Positions 7,099-17,479 of a stretch of DNA of 64,000 bases are shown in pieces. The notes under the pieces were generated by a model. That model had not been told where the DNA came from. It made no database searches and saw nothing but the letters and a program-made list of their open reading frames with translations. This DNA is from Pseudidiomarina tainanensis (GTDB lineage: Bacteria; Pseudomonadota; Gammaproteobacteria; Enterobacterales; Alteromonadaceae), in NCBI RefSeq assembly GCF_004214835.1, contig NZ_PIQJ01000001.1:1116001-1180000 (forward strand), read 5' to 3'. Position numbers and translations under genes: made by a program. Every line of letters starts with the position of its first letter. Position 1 is the first letter of the stretch.

Positions 7099-10074
7099 TT
7101 ATTGAGTTTTCGTCATTTCCGCATAGGTTGTTGAACGTGCTTCAGCAAAGCTTGCCGCGCGCGCATCTTTATTAAACGGCAGGCGAACATCAGCCGCAGC
7201 AACCGCTAATGGTGTAAAGCTATCGGTGCGTTGCACCGCACTAGCTTTTGCCATTGGTGCCGAAGTCACATGCCCGCGTACTGCTTGTGTAGCTTTAGCG
7301 GCTTTCGGCTTAGCTACTTTGGTCGGTTCTTTACTAGCGCTTGGTGCCGGCGCAGAAGCTACTATTTCTGGTGCTTCATTCGCTTCAGTTTCAACTTTAA
7401 CTTCGGTATCTACCTCTGCTTTCTCAGTCACTTCTGCTTTGGTGGTAACTTCAGTTTGCTCTTCATTCGCTTTAACCTCGGCCTCCGGTACGTTGTCGGT
7501 GGACTCGGTCGCAACTGCCGGCATGGTCTCTTCAGCCTCAGCTACTGCAGCTGGTGCAGACACTTCAGGTTCAGCTGAAACAACGTCAACAGGTTCTGCT
7601 TGTTCAGCCTGTTTGGTTTCGGTTACAGCTTCTTCGGTGACAACGTCGGTTGCTTCTGCATTATCTTGCTCAGCTTTGCGACGTTGACCTGCGGCCCTTT
7701 GATGGCGCGGTGAACGACGGCTACGGTTACGACCACGGCTAGTTGTGTTGCTCTCATCAGTGTTTGATTCAACGTTGTTTGTTACTTCTTCTGTGACATT
7801 CTCGTTGGTAGCCTCAGCAGTTGCTTTGCTTTCAACTTCAGTACCAGTTGCATCTTTTGGCGTTGTTGCTGATACATCTGTTTCCGTCGCAGCCGATTCC
7901 TGTTGCTGTGCTTTCTGTTGCTGTACTTTCTGTTGCTCTACTACAGGCTCTTGCGCAACCGCTTGCTCGTTTGCGTTTTCACCAGTTAAGCGTACTGATT
8001 GATCCAATTTGCGACGTTGGCGACGCGGTTTTGGTGTTGCTTTACGTTCTTCTGTTGGTGTATCAGCACTTTTCGCGTCCGCGGCTTTCGCTGCCACATT
8101 ATTATCTTGCTCAGCGTTTTGCTTATTGCGATTACGGCCACCGCGACGACGACCGCCGCGCTCATTGCGTTGCTCTTTCTGATCGTCTTTATTCGCCGGT
8201 TTGTTATCAGTCGCTTTCGTCGCTTCCGGAGCATTGCTGTCTTTATCTTGCTCGCGGCCGCGACCACGGTTGTTACCACGGCGGCGATTATTACCACGAT
8301 TGTTACGGCGTTGGTTATTATTACGACGTTGCTGATTCGATTTCTTATTCTTGTCAGAATCTTTGCTGTCATCGTCGCTACTAAATAAGCCTGCTAGCCA
8401 CTTGCCTAAACGAGCAAACAAACCTAGGCCGGCATCGGCCTTCGCAACAGGTTTAGCTGCTGGTGTAGGCGCTGGTGTAGCCGGTGCTTGTAGACCTTTT
8501 AGCGCTGGCTCTTCAAAACTTGGCTTGTCTTTATTCAGGACAATTTCAGTACTGGTATCTTCTGGCTTCTCAATCAACGTGAAGCTATTTGCTTCATCGA
8601 CTTCGTCGTTACGCAGACGTTTCACATCAAAATGTGGTGTTTCGAGATGCGGATTTGGAATGACGAGTACAGAAACATTATGACGCTTCTCGATATCAAA
8701 AATCGATTGGCGCTTCTCATTCAGTAAATAGGTAGCTACGGTTACCGGAACCTGTGCTTGAACCTGAATAGTATTGTCTTTCAACGCTTCTTCTTCGATA
8801 AGGCGTAAAATAGACAGCGCAAGCGACTCAGCAGAGCGAATGGTGCCATGACCGCTACAACGTGGGCACACATGATTCGAGGCTTCACCGAGTGAAGGAC
8901 GCAAACGTTGGCGTGACATTTCTAACAAACCAAAACGTGAAATACGAGCCACTTGGATGCGAGCGCGGTCTTGTTTCAGGCTATCACGCAAGCGGTTCTC
9001 AACTTCGCGTTGATGACGGGTAGGGGTCATATCAATAAAATCGATAACCACTAAGCCGCCAACGTCGCGTAATCGTAACTGGCGCGCGATTTCTTCGGCT
9101 GCTTCTAAGTTTGTTTGAAACGCAGTTTCTTCAATATCACCGCCTTTGGTTGCCCGCGCCGAGTTGATATCGATTGAGGTTAGTGCTTCGGTCGGGTCAA
9201 TAACAATCGAGCCACCCGACGGTAAACGTACTTCGCGTTGAAATGCTGATTCAATTTGGCTTTCAATTTGGTAGTGATTGAATAGCGGCACATCACCTTG
9301 GTAGATTTTAACGCGATTGACAAAGTCAGGACGAATCAAGGTCACGTGATCTCGTACTTGATCAAAAACTTTCTGGTTATCAATCAGCACTTCACCGATA
9401 TCACGACGCAGGTAATCACGAATTGCGCGGAATACAACGTTACTTTCTTGATGGATTAAAAACGGTGCTTGACGCGAGTTTGCTGCCTTTTCGATTGCAT
9501 CCCAATGGTGCAACAGTACGTTGAGATCCCATTCTAATTCTTCTTGCGATTTGCCAACACCAGCGGTACGGACGATCAGCCCCATGCTGCTTGGCAAATT
9601 AAGTGCATCTAATGTCGCTTTTAATTCACTACGCTCTTCGCCTTCAATTCGACGCGAAATGCCACCCGCACGTGGGTTGTTCGGCATTAATACCAAATAA
9701 CTGCCTGCTAGTGAGATAAACGTGGTTAACGCAGCGCCTTTTTGACCGCGTTCTTCTTTATCGATTTGAACAATGACTTCTTGGCCTTCAGAAATAACAT
9801 CTTTGATATTCGGACGACCTGAAAAGGAGTAGCCATCAGGGAAGTAGGTTTTTGCAATTTCTTTGAGGGGAAGGAAGCCATGGCGTTCTGCGCCATAGTC
9901 AACAAATGCTGCTTCTAAGCTTGGTTCGATGCGGGTAATTTTACCCTTGTAGATATTCGCTTTCTTTTGTTCATGGCCTGGGCTTTCAATATCCAGATCA
10001 TAAAGACGCTGGCCATCGACCAGCGCAACGCGCAATTCTTCTTGCTGCGTTGCATTAATTAACATTCTTTTCAT
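7099..10074 (-). CDS. rne: Ribonuclease E
   Basis: Main endoribonuclease for mRNA decay and for tRNA/rRNA processing, and scaffold of the degradosome at the inner membrane. The 991-residue protein starts [21 protein letters not shown]. The N-terminal catalytic half has the S1 domain, the DNase-I-like domain with TSIDINSAR and [10 protein letters not shown] (equivalents of E. coli D303 and D346), and the zinc-link CPRCSGHG. Around residues 547-565 [14 protein letters not shown] is an amphipathic membrane-anchoring helix. The rest is low-complexity: Arg/Asn-rich RNA-binding stretches and long Ala/Glu/Thr-rich linkers, ending in a conserved-looking SAPMAKAS stretch near the C-terminus, the region that contacts PNPase in E. 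coli. The long leader upstream suggests autoregulation (known in E. coli). Confidence 0.97.
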   Translation of the reverse strand: MKRMLINATQQEELRVALVDGQRLYDLDIESPGHEQKKANIYKGKITRIEPSLEAAFVDYGAERHGFLPLKEIAKTYFPDGYSFSGRPNIKDVISEGQEVIVQIDKEERGQKGAALTTFISLAGSYLVLMPNNPRAGGISRRIEGEERSELKATLDALNLPSSMGLIVRTAGVGKSQEELEWDLNVLLHHWDAIEKAANSRQAPFLIHQESNVVFRAIRDYLRRDIGEVLIDNQKVFDQVRDHVTLIRPDFVNRVKIYQGDVPLFNHYQIESQIESAFQREVRLPSGGSIVIDPTEALTSIDINSARATKGGDIEETAFQTNLEAAEEIARQLRLRDVGGLVVIDFIDMTPTRHQREVENRLRDSLKQDRARIQVARISRFGLLEMSRQRLRPSLGEASNHVCPRCSGHGTIRSAESLALSILRLIEEEALKDNTIQVQAQVPVTVATYLLNEKRQSIFDIEKRHNVSVLVIPNPHLETPHFDVKRLRNDEVDEANSFTLIEKPEDTSTEIVLNKDKPSFEEPALKGLQAPATPAPTPAAKPVAKADAGLGLFARLGKWLAGLFSSDDDSKDSDKNKKSNQQRRNNNQRRNNRGNNRRRGNNRGRGREQDKDSNAPEATKATDNKPANKDDQKEQRNERGGRRRGGRNRNKQNAEQDNNVAAKAADAKSADTPTEERKATPKPRRQRRKLDQSVRLTGENANEQAVAQEPVVEQQKVQQQKAQQQESAATETDVSATTPKDATGTEVESKATAEATNENVTEEVTNNVESNTDESNTTSRGRNRSRRSPRHQRAAGQRRKAEQDNAEATDVVTEEAVTETKQAEQAEPVDVVSAEPEVSAPAAVAEAEETMPAVATESTDNVPEAEVKANEEQTEVTTKAEVTEKAEVDTEVKVETEANEAPEIVASAPAPSASKEPTKVAKPKAAKATQAVRGHVTSAPMAKASAVQRTDSFTPLAVAAADVRLPFNKDARAASFAEARSTTYAEMTKTQ

Positions 10075-10626
10075 TGTATGTAGCTCGTTATGTCGGGCTA
10101 CAACACAGTACGACAGGCGTTCGCCATCGCTATTTCGAGATTGAATTGTTTTCTATTAGGGTTACTAACTAACACCTAACATCCCCCGTTTTACGACTAC
10201 ATGGTATAAACGTGAGACTTGCAATTTGTTACCAAGCCGAAATGCGCTTGTAAAGGCCATACTGCGTTGCAGCATTGGTTCTTCAATTTGGTTTGATTTA
10301 TAACAGGCGGTGCACTCAATCAATCTTCAAAACACTATTCGGTGAAGATGAGCCAACGATATTCCGTGCCATCAACTTCTCGATGCCGTTTTACATGAAC
10401 GAACTTTCGTAAGCTGAGGTGGATGAATTGGCAGCGATGCTTTCCGCTCAAACCACGCGTTAAATTTTTTTCTGTTCTTGCACCAACGCCAGCTTTTTCA
10501 AGCTGCTTATGATGTACCGCTCTCTGTTTAACCGGTGCGGATTTTTCCGGTGCCTGATTATCCCACGAAAATCGGTGTAAATACAAGATGAACATTGTCA
10601 AGAGCTCATGCTAAAATCCGCGGCCT
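10075..10626. other. Long rne leader / rne-rluC divergent intergenic region
   Basis: 552 bases separate the divergent starts of rne and rluC. An 88-codon minus-strand frame (10335-10601) shows no recognisable protein character. On the minus strand a TTGACA lies at 10596-10601 and a GATAAT-like hexamer near 10557-10562, but their spacing is not standard, so the rne promoter is unresolved. A small hairpin lies near the rne start (10156-10179). In E. coli the gap between these genes holds the rne promoters and a long structured leader used for feedback control; the same role is likely here. Confidence 0.6.
10156..10179 (-). promoter_or_regulatory. Hairpin in the rne 5' leader
   Basis: TTAGGGTTA (10156-10164) pairs with TAAC-A-CCTAA (10170-10179), giving nine base pairs with one bulged A around a five-base loop. 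It lies about 80-100 bases upstream of the rne start, inside the expected leader. It may be a counterpart of the leader hairpins that RNase E senses in enterobacteria, but the sequence itself is not recognisably conserved. Confidence 0.35.
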
Positions 10627-11592
10627 ATGAGCGAACAAACAACTATTTCACAAGGTGTGCGTTTTCAGACGGTCGAATCTGGCTATCAAGACCAACGCAT
10701 CGACAATTATTTACTTGCGCAGCTAAAAGGCGTACCCAAGTCGTTGGTGTACCGCATTCTGCGCAAAGGCGAAGTGCGGGTAAATAAAAAACGTGTCAAA
10801 CCTGAATATAAACTTCAGGTTGGCGATGTTATTCGTATTCCGCCGGTGCGGGTGGCTGAGTCGAATCCGTTACCATCCGCGAACCTTGATCAAGTGCAGG
10901 CCTTACAGCACCAAATTTTGTACGAAGACGAGGTGTTGATGGTAATGAACAAGCCTGCTGGCTTGGCTGTACATGGCGGCTCGGGGCTACAATTTGGATT
11001 AATTGAAAGTTTACGTGCACTGCGACCTGATGCGAAACAAATGGAACTAGTCCATCGCCTGGACCGTGAAACCAGCGGTTGTATTTTGATTGCTAAGCGA
11101 CGTTCAGCGCTGCGTAGTTTGCACGAACAATTACGCAGTAAAACAATGGACAAGCAGTACCTTGCACTCGTGCGTGGGCATTGGCAAAAGCATGTAAAAT
11201 TGATTGCCGCACCGTTACTGAAAAATACGCTGAAGTCGGGTGAGCGGGTGGTACGCGTGGATGCTGAAGGTAAACCGTCGGAAACACGATTCCGAATTGT
11301 CGAACAGTTTACTCAATGCACACTAGTTGAAGCCGCACCAATTACTGGTAGAACTCACCAGATACGGGTGCATGCGTTGCATGCAGGACATCCGATTGCC
11401 GGTGATCCGAAGTACGGTGACAGCGAGTTTGATCTGGCGATGCAACAAGTTGGCTTGAATCGTTTGTTTTTACACGCACACAAACTCACATTTAAACATC
11501 CGCAAACTGGTAAAGATATTACGGTGAATGCACCGCTTGATGAAGCCTTGCGAAATACTTTGAAAAAGTTAGGTGGACGGCAGTTTATATGA
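10627..11592 (+). CDS. rluC: 23S rRNA pseudouridine(955/2504/2580) synthase
   Basis: Isomerises uridines 955, 2504 and 2580 (E. coli numbering) of 23S rRNA. The 321 residues have an N-terminal S4 RNA-binding domain (about 20-80) and the RluA-type catalytic domain with D146 in HRLDRETSG, plus GRTHQIRVH and GDPKYGD. Divergent adjacency to rne is the usual arrangement in this class. No clear Shine-Dalgarno lies before ATG 10627. The stop overlaps the next gene by 4 bases (ATGA). Confidence 0.95.
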   Translation: MSEQTTISQGVRFQTVESGYQDQRIDNYLLAQLKGVPKSLVYRILRKGEVRVNKKRVKPEYKLQVGDVIRIPPVRVAESNPLPSANLDQVQALQHQILYEDEVLMVMNKPAGLAVHGGSGLQFGLIESLRALRPDAKQMELVHRLDRETSGCILIAKRRSALRSLHEQLRSKTMDKQYLALVRGHWQKHVKLIAAPLLKNTLKSGERVVRVDAEGKPSETRFRIVEQFTQCTLVEAAPITGRTHQIRVHALHAGHPIAGDPKYGDSEFDLAMQQVGLNRLFLHAHKLTFKHPQTGKDITVNAPLDEALRNTLKKLGGRQFI

Positions 11593-12230
11593 AGTATCCA
11601 CTGGTTATTTTTGATTGGGATGGCACCTTGATGGATTCAGTGGGGCGTATTGTATCGTCAATGCAACGCACTGCGGCTATTTTACAGTTGCCGCAACCTT
11701 CGGTGACCGCGGTTCGTGAGATTATCGGTATCAGTTTAGAGCCGGCAATCGAGACCTTGTTTGGTCGCTTATCGGCTGCGCAGTTCGAGCAATTTATGAC
11801 AGTATACCGTCAGCAATACGTGCATGATGATATCACGCCTTCACCATTGTTTAATGGTGCTCGCAGTTTGTTGGAATCACTACGTGAACGTGGTTATACG
11901 CTGGCAGTGGCAACCGGTAAGGCACGTCATGGTTTAGAACGAGTTTGGGAAGAAGCCGACATTCGTCATTTATTCCACACCTCGCGCTGTGCGGATGAAA
12001 CCGCATCTAAACCAAATCCAAAGATGCTATTGGACATTCTTGCCGAAACCGGCTTTAAAGCTGAACAGGCCGTGATGGTAGGCGACTCGGTACATGATAT
12101 GCGGATGGCCGAAAATGCCAAGATGGCGCGTATTGGTGTAAGTTTCGGCGCCCATGATGCGGCTCGTTTGACTGGGCATCAACCGGTAGCGATTATTGAC
12201 CAGCTCAGCGAATTGAATCATTACGTGTAA
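11589..12230 (+). CDS. HAD-superfamily phosphatase (phosphoglycolate phosphatase-like)
   Basis: A 213-residue haloacid-dehalogenase-type hydrolase. Motif I is DWDGTLMDS (nucleophile D9, general acid D11), motif III includes SKPNPKML and motif IV is GDSVHDM. A helical cap domain sits between motifs I and II (subfamily IA). It resembles Gph-like phosphatases, but the substrate cannot be fixed from sequence. The start overlaps the rluC stop by 4 bases, so the two genes are coupled; such a HAD gene after rluC is common in relatives. Confidence 0.88.
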   Translation: MKYPLVIFDWDGTLMDSVGRIVSSMQRTAAILQLPQPSVTAVREIIGISLEPAIETLFGRLSAAQFEQFMTVYRQQYVHDDITPSPLFNGARSLLESLRERGYTLAVATGKARHGLERVWEEADIRHLFHTSRCADETASKPNPKMLLDILAETGFKAEQAVMVGDSVHDMRMAENAKMARIGVSFGAHDAARLTGHQPVAIIDQLSELNHYV

Positions 12231-12265
12231 CCCAAACACGGTAACTAGGAATCAAAGAGAAACCT

Positions 12266-12874
12266 ATGAGCGTATCGATAGTATTAGCCTCGACATCACC
12301 GTTTCGTCGCGAATTGCTGAAAAAAGTGGTGCAAAATTTTACCGTTGCAGCGCCACTTGTGGATGAAACACCAGAGCCGAATGAATCGCCTGAGCAGTTA
12401 GTAGAACGCTTGGCTGTTGCCAAGGCCAAAGCACTAGCAAAAGAATATCCAGCGCACGTTTTAGTTGGCTCTGATCAAGTTGCGGTAGTTGATGACGTTA
12501 TTTTGGGTAAACCTGGCTCCACTGAAAAGGCACAACAGCAACTGCAAGCGATGCGTGGTAAAACGGTAACATTTTTGACTGGTTTAGCCGTGTACAATAG
12601 TGCTGAAGATAAGTTGCAAGCTGCGGTGGAACCGTTTTATGTCACGTTTCGTGATATCACTGACGCAGAAATTGAAGCCTACGTGCAACGTGAGCAACCG
12701 CTTAACTGCGCGGGGAGTTTTAAAAGTGAAGCCCTCGGTATTAGTTTATTTTCAAGGTTACATGGCGATGATCCAAACACGTTAGTGGGGTTACCGTTAA
12801 TTCGGTTGCTAGCAATGTTACGGAACTGGGGAATTAATCCGCTACTGGACGAAAACAGCGAGCAAAGCCAATAA
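12266..12874 (+). CDS. yceF: Maf-family nucleotide pyrophosphatase, YceF type
   Basis: House-cleaning nucleoside triphosphate pyrophosphatase; the E. coli YceF subgroup prefers 7-methyl-GTP. The 202 residues open with the Maf signature LASTSPFRRELL and contain the catalytic acidic region LVGSDQV and the PGSTEKAQQQLQ stretch. The YceF assignment rather than YhdE comes mainly from its place directly before yceD-rpmF-plsX, as in E. coli. Start ATG 12266 follows AAAGAGAAA. Confidence 0.92.
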   Translation: MSVSIVLASTSPFRRELLKKVVQNFTVAAPLVDETPEPNESPEQLVERLAVAKAKALAKEYPAHVLVGSDQVAVVDDVILGKPGSTEKAQQQLQAMRGKTVTFLTGLAVYNSAEDKLQAAVEPFYVTFRDITDAEIEAYVQREQPLNCAGSFKSEALGISLFSRLHGDDPNTLVGLPLIRLLAMLRNWGINPLLDENSEQSQ

Positions 12875-12918
12875 AACCACTTGTGTTCAGTCTCTTAATC
12901 CTTTAACATTCGCGCCCT

Positions 12919-13443
12919 ATGCAGAAGGTTCGAGTACCGATTACGGTAGATCCGGTTAAAAGTGCCGGCAAGCAATTGACTTATATCGGATTAGTTCCGG
13001 GGAAGTCGCTTGTTCGTTTGCAAGAGCTGTTAGTGGAAGCATGTCCTGATATTGATGTATCACTTAGCTTTGATACAGATGAGCAGGGCATTAAACGCAT
13101 TCGTGGCGAAGCACAGGTTACTGTGCAGGCAAGTTGCGAGCGCTGTGGCGACCCGATGACAGTTCCGTTACAGAGCACATTTATTTATGCTCCGTTAACG
13201 CGAAGACAAACGGCCACCGATATGCCAGAGGAATACGAACCGATTGAGCTGGATGAACTTGGCGAAGTTAATCTGCATGCACTAGTAGAAGATGAGCTGA
13301 TATTGGCGATGCCAGTGGTGGTTAAACACGACGAGCGCGAATGTCGGGTAGATAGTAATGCAATGCAATGGGGTGTCATTGATGATACACCGGAAACAAA
13401 GGATAATCCTTTTGCGGTATTGCAAGAATTAAAGCGTAAATAA
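12919..13443 (+). CDS. yceD: YceD family protein (DUF177), 23S rRNA accumulation factor
   Basis: A 174-residue member of the YceD/DUF177 family, associated with 23S rRNA accumulation and almost always encoded immediately before rpmF. The C-x2-C pair in CERCGDPM and the acidic LDELGEVNLHALVEDELILAMP segment are typical. It is separated from rpmF by 18 bases. The molecular activity is not established. Confidence 0.92.
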   Translation: MQKVRVPITVDPVKSAGKQLTYIGLVPGKSLVRLQELLVEACPDIDVSLSFDTDEQGIKRIRGEAQVTVQASCERCGDPMTVPLQSTFIYAPLTRRQTATDMPEEYEPIELDELGEVNLHALVEDELILAMPVVVKHDERECRVDSNAMQWGVIDDTPETKDNPFAVLQELKRK

Positions 13444-13461
13444 ACTTAGGAGATAGCGTAA

Positions 13462-13632
13462 ATGGCTGTACAACAGAATCGGAAAAGTCGTTCTAAGCGC
13501 GACATGCGTCGTTCTCACGATGCACTGAGCGGCCCTACACTGTCGGTTGATTCTACCTCTGGTGAAACGCACCGTCGTCACCATGTAACAGCTGATGGTT
13601 TCTATAAAGGCCGTAAAGTAATTAACAAGTAA
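13462..13632 (+). CDS. rpmF: 50S ribosomal protein L32
   Basis: A 56-residue basic protein beginning [20 protein letters not shown] and ending YKGRKVINK, the standard form of L32 in gammaproteobacteria. It lacks the C-x2-C zinc motifs found in L32 of some other bacteria. AGGAGA at 13448-13453 precedes the ATG with 8 bases between. It lies between yceD and plsX, the conserved ribosome/fatty-acid junction. Confidence 0.97.
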   Translation: MAVQQNRKSRSKRDMRRSHDALSGPTLSVDSTSGETHRRHHVTADGFYKGRKVINK

Positions 13633-13652
13633 CCAGCACTGGAAGTGAGGCA

Positions 13653-14681
13653 ATGGCCACACTGACAACTCTGGCACTTGACGCAATGGGGGGCGATCAT
13701 GGCCCCTCAATTGTTATAGACGCCCTGCAAAGGGCGTTAGATGCATTTCCTGACGTGCAGTTCATGCTCGTTGGCGACGAAGAAGAACTTCTTCCTCTAC
13801 TTAGCCAAGCTAAGTTAGCTAAGCATTCCCGTATTACCTTAAAACACGCGAGTCAAACCGTCACAATGACGGATAAACCGGGCTATTCGTTGCGCGCGAA
13901 ACCAGATTCATCGATGCGTGTTGCGCTTGAGCTTGTTGCGGCAGAAGAAGCTGCAGCTTGTGTCAGTGCGGGAAATACCGGGGCGCTCATGACCAAAGCG
14001 TATTTCACCCTCAAAACGTTACCCGGTGTATTACGTCCGGCACTCATGTCGGCTATTCCGCAACAACAGGGCGGTTCGGCATTTGTTCTCGATCTTGGCG
14101 CAAACCCAGTATGTGATTCGGATACCTTATTTCAATTCGGCGTGATGGGCTCTGTTGCGGCGCAAGAAGTATTGGGGATTGCGAAACCACGAGTGGCTTT
14201 GCTGAACATGGGCGAAGAAGAAATTAAAGGCAACGATGCCGTCAAAGCAACTGCCGCCTTGCTCCAGCAGTCGAAACAAATCAATTATATTGGCTTTATT
14301 GAAGGCGATGATTTATTCGCTGGCAAAGCCGACGTTATTGTTTGCGATGGTTTTGTTGGCAATATCGCGCTCAAAAGTTGTGAAGGGTTAGCCGACCTGT
14401 TACTGAATAATATCAAAGCAAATATTCATGCCCATTGGATGACCCGATGGTTTGTGAAACTTTTCTATCAACGTTTACAACGCTCGTGGGATTGGCTGAA
14501 GCCCGACCACTACAACGGCGCGAGTTTGATAGGATTGCGTGGAGTAGTTATAAAAAGCCATGGCGATGCCAATGCACGAGCGTTTTTTAGTGCAATTGAG
14601 CAAGCTGTGGAAGAAACTCAACGCGATCTACCTACACGAATTCGTGACCGAGTAGAACAAGTTCTGTTAGAGCAGGAATAA
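13653..14681 (+). CDS. plsX: Phosphate acyltransferase PlsX
   Basis: Makes acyl-phosphate from acyl-ACP for phospholipid synthesis; peripheral at the inner membrane. The 342 residues start with [12 protein letters not shown], the PlsX signature, and contain SAGNTGALM and [12 protein letters not shown]. It lies 20 bases after rpmF and 8 bases before fabH in the expected order. Confidence 0.96.
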   Translation: MATLTTLALDAMGGDHGPSIVIDALQRALDAFPDVQFMLVGDEEELLPLLSQAKLAKHSRITLKHASQTVTMTDKPGYSLRAKPDSSMRVALELVAAEEAAACVSAGNTGALMTKAYFTLKTLPGVLRPALMSAIPQQQGGSAFVLDLGANPVCDSDTLFQFGVMGSVAAQEVLGIAKPRVALLNMGEEEIKGNDAVKATAALLQQSKQINYIGFIEGDDLFAGKADVIVCDGFVGNIALKSCEGLADLLLNNIKANIHAHWMTRWFVKLFYQRLQRSWDWLKPDHYNGASLIGLRGVVIKSHGDANARAFFSAIEQAVEETQRDLPTRIRDRVEQVLLEQE

Positions 14682-14689
14682 ACGTTATT

Positions 14690-15649
14690 ATGCCATCAGT
14701 TATTGCAGGAACTGGCCATTATTTACCGGCTCAGCGCCTGACGAATACCATGCTAGAACAGCGTGTCGACACCAGCCATGATTGGATTGTTGAGCGTACC
14801 GGAATTCATGAGCGACGCATTGCGGAACCGACAGAAAATGCGGTAACCATGGGCGTGGCTGCGGCTCGCCAAGCATTGCAGTCAGCAAACATCAAAGCCG
14901 ACGATCTCGATTTAATTATTGTTGCAACAACTTCAGGTGAGCGCGCTTTTCCAAGTGTTGCTTGCGAAATTCAAGCCGCGCTTACTGAAAATACGATGCC
15001 AGCGTTTGATGTCGCGGCGGCGTGTTCGGGTTTTATTTTTGCCTTAAGTGTTGCTGATCAATATATCCGTAACGGTATGTATGAAAAGGTATTGGTGATT
15101 GGAACCGACGTCTTGTCACGTTTGTGTCATCCGGATGATCGTAATACGCTCGTATTATTTGGTGATGGGGCTGGAGCCGTAGTGCTCGAAGCGAGTGACC
15201 GCGCGGGTATTATGTCAACGCATTTAAATAGTGCTGGGGAATTCGCTGATTTACTCGGCGTCAATCATTTGTCGCGTCATTCACCTGAGCAGCTCGGTGA
15301 AGCGTGGATGTACATGAAAGGCAACGAAGTATTTAAAGTTGCGGTGAGTAAACTCAGTGAGTTGGTGGTTGATACGTTAGCGGCCAATAACATGCAGGCG
15401 GCTGATCTTGATTGGCTCGTGCCACATCAAGCTAATTTGCGCATTATTAAAGCAACTGCAAAGAAGCTGAAAATGCCGATGGAGCAAGTTATTACCACGT
15501 TAGAATACACCGGCAATACGTCGGCAGCGTCGGTGCCGATAGCACTTGATGTTGCGATTCGTGATGGTCGTATTCAACGTGGACAAAAATTATTACTCGA
15601 AGCCTTTGGCGGTGGATTCGCCTGGGGCTCTGCACTGATCGATTATTAA
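14690..15649 (+). CDS. fabH: 3-oxoacyl-ACP synthase III (KAS III)
   Basis: Starts fatty acid synthesis by condensing acetyl-CoA with malonyl-ACP. The 319 residues carry the Cys-His-Asn triad: C112 in AAACSGF, H246 in VPHQANLRI and N276 in YTGNTSAAS. Length and motifs match E. coli FabH. It is followed by fabD 13 bases later. Confidence 0.97.
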   Translation: MPSVIAGTGHYLPAQRLTNTMLEQRVDTSHDWIVERTGIHERRIAEPTENAVTMGVAAARQALQSANIKADDLDLIIVATTSGERAFPSVACEIQAALTENTMPAFDVAAACSGFIFALSVADQYIRNGMYEKVLVIGTDVLSRLCHPDDRNTLVLFGDGAGAVVLEASDRAGIMSTHLNSAGEFADLLGVNHLSRHSPEQLGEAWMYMKGNEVFKVAVSKLSELVVDTLAANNMQAADLDWLVPHQANLRIIKATAKKLKMPMEQVITTLEYTGNTSAASVPIALDVAIRDGRIQRGQKLLLEAFGGGFAWGSALIDY

Positions 15650-15662
15650 TAAGGAAGCATTC

Positions 15663-16580
15663 ATGCGAGCTTATGTATTTCCAGGGCAAGGTTCACAAAC
15701 CGTTGGTATGTTGGCAGACGTTGCCGCGGAGTATCCGGTCGTTGAAGAAACTTTCGCCCAAGCGAGCAAAGTATTAGGCTACGACTTGTGGCAGTTGGTG
15801 CAAGAAGGACCAGCAGAACAACTGAATGAAACGCACCGTACGCAGCCTGCGTTACTAACTGCAAGTGTGGCATTGTATCGTGTGCTAGAGCAGGCTGGTG
15901 TACCAGCGCCTGAATGGATGGCTGGGCATAGCTTAGGTGAATACTCTGCGCTGGTTTGTGCCGGAGCATTAGCGTTTGAAGACGCTGTTGCGTTAGTTGC
16001 AAAGCGTGGTGAGTTTATGCAAAGCGCTGTACCTGCCGGCGTTGGCGCTATGGCTGCGATTATTGGCTTGGACGACAAATTAGTTGAGCAAGCTTGTGCC
16101 GAAGCGGCCGCTGACGAGGTAGTCTCGGCGGTGAATTATAACTCGCCAGGACAAGTGGTTATAGCTGGCCACAAAGCAGCCGTAGAACGTGCTGGCGATG
16201 CGTGTATTAAAGCTGGAGCAAAGCGAGCGTTACCATTACCGGTAAGCGTGCCGTCGCATTGTTCTTTGATGCAGCCAGCAGCCGAGCAACTCGCAGTAGA
16301 GCTTGGTAAGTTAACCGTCAATACACCACAAGTGCCAGTGGTAAATAATGTGGATGTTACAGCGCCGCGTGAAGCGTCCGAAATTCGGGATGCATTGGTA
16401 CGTCAATTGTACTCACCGGTTCGCTGGACCGAAACCGTTCAGTATTTAGCGAGCCAGGGTGTGACAGAGATGTATGAAATTGGTCCAGGTAAAGTATTAA
16501 CTGGGCTAACAAAGCGCATTGATAAAGCAATTCAAGGCGATGCCGTGAATACGGTCGACGCAATTGCAGCAAGGAAATAA
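15663..16580 (+). CDS. fabD: Malonyl-CoA:ACP transacylase
   Basis: Transfers malonyl from CoA to ACP. In 305 residues the nucleophile S90 lies in AGHSLGEYS and H199 in VPSHCSLM; the N-terminus FPGQGSQTVGM is the usual oxyanion-hole motif. The start is preceded by AAGGAAG. The fabG ribosome site lies inside its last codons. Confidence 0.97.
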   Translation: MRAYVFPGQGSQTVGMLADVAAEYPVVEETFAQASKVLGYDLWQLVQEGPAEQLNETHRTQPALLTASVALYRVLEQAGVPAPEWMAGHSLGEYSALVCAGALAFEDAVALVAKRGEFMQSAVPAGVGAMAAIIGLDDKLVEQACAEAAADEVVSAVNYNSPGQVVIAGHKAAVERAGDACIKAGAKRALPLPVSVPSHCSLMQPAAEQLAVELGKLTVNTPQVPVVNNVDVTAPREASEIRDALVRQLYSPVRWTETVQYLASQGVTEMYEIGPGKVLTGLTKRIDKAIQGDAVNTVDAIAARK

Positions 16581-16581
16581 T

Positions 16582-17328
16582 ATGACTGATTTAATGAATC
16601 TTGAAGGCCAAGTCGCTTTAGTTACCGGTGCGAGCCGCGGGATTGGTAAAGCGATTGCGCAACAGCTTGTTGCGCGTGGTGTAAAAGTAGTTGGCACTGC
16701 GACAACTGAAAGTGGTGCTCAGGCGATTAGTGATTACTTGGGTGTCAATGGCACTGGGTTCGCACTAAATGTCACTGACGAAGAAAGTGTCGCTGCGGTA
16801 TTAAAGCATGTTGACGATACTTACGGACAACTCGATATTTTAGTGAATAATGCTGGTATCACCCGCGACAATTTGTTGATGCGCATGAAGGATGACGAGT
16901 GGGATAGTGTCATGGACACCAACCTTAAGTCGGTTTATCGTTTATGTAAGGGTGTGATGCGCGGCATGATGAAGCGTCGTCAAGGACGAATCATCAATAT
17001 TTCATCGGTCGTGGGAACTACCGGTAATCCTGGGCAGACTAACTATTGTGCAGCCAAAGCTGGATTAGCAGGATTTACCAAAGCCTTAGCAAAGGAAATT
17101 GCGGCGCGCGGTATAACCGTGAACTGCGTTGCGCCAGGTTTTATCGATACTGATATGACCAAAGCGTTGACAGAAGATCAAAAACAAGCGATTTTTGCCA
17201 ATATTCCGGCAGCACGCTTAGGACAACCTGATGAAATTGCGGCCGCTGTGGTGTTTTTAGCATCGCCAGGGGCAGCGTATATTACGGGCGAAACCATTCA
17301 CGTTAATGGCGGAATGGCCATGGTATAA
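16582..17328 (+). CDS. fabG: 3-oxoacyl-ACP reductase
   Basis: NADPH-dependent short-chain dehydrogenase that reduces 3-oxoacyl-ACP in each elongation round. Using ATG 16582 gives 248 residues with TGASRGIG (cofactor binding), NNAG, and the catalytic S142, Y155 and K159 (YCAAK). An in-frame TTG at 16564 was rejected because AAGGAA at 16571-16576 lies just before 16582. The gene is followed by a 151-base gap carrying the acpP promoter region. Confidence 0.96.
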   Translation: MTDLMNLEGQVALVTGASRGIGKAIAQQLVARGVKVVGTATTESGAQAISDYLGVNGTGFALNVTDEESVAAVLKHVDDTYGQLDILVNNAGITRDNLLMRMKDDEWDSVMDTNLKSVYRLCKGVMRGMMKRRQGRIINISSVVGTTGNPGQTNYCAAKAGLAGFTKALAKEIAARGITVNCVAPGFIDTDMTKALTEDQKQAIFANIPAARLGQPDEIAAAVVFLASPGAAYITGETIHVNGGMAMV

Positions 17329-17336
17329 GTGGAATA

Positions 17337-17418
17337 GACGACAATATTTACCGAGGCTGACTAGCCAAGGGGTATGACCTGTCAAGGTTGGACCATTTTT
17401 TACTTTATTATTGTCGTC
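17337..17418. repeat. Perfect 10-bp inverted repeat in the fabG-acpP gap
   Basis: GACGACAATA at 17337-17346 is matched exactly by its reverse complement TATTGTCGTC at 17409-17418, 62 bases apart. The right arm sits just upstream of the probable acpP -10. It may be a regulatory site pair or a long stem-loop; I know of no factor with this motif. Confidence 0.5.
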
Positions 17419-17432
17419 GCTTTCACTACACT
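17404..17432 (+). promoter_or_regulatory. Candidate acpP promoter
   Basis: TTTATT (17404-17409) and TACACT (17427-17432) are 17 bases apart. The -10 keeps the key T-A...T positions; the -35 is weak. A separate acpP promoter is expected because ACP is made in large excess over the upstream enzymes. Confidence 0.4.
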
Positions 17433-17479
17433 AAGCCCAATTTTGAACTCATGACCTAAAATCAAGGGACATATATACA

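Noticed and set aside
7226-8683. Several long plus-strand and minus-strand frames antisense to or shifted within rne
   Set aside because: They lie in the low-complexity Arg/Asn and Ala/Glu/Thr-rich half of RNase E. Biased codons there keep other frames open; the translations are repetitive and have no family character or ribosome sites.
10335-10601. An 88-codon minus-strand frame in the rne leader
   Set aside because: No recognisable protein features and no good ribosome site; it lies in the expected untranslated rne leader.
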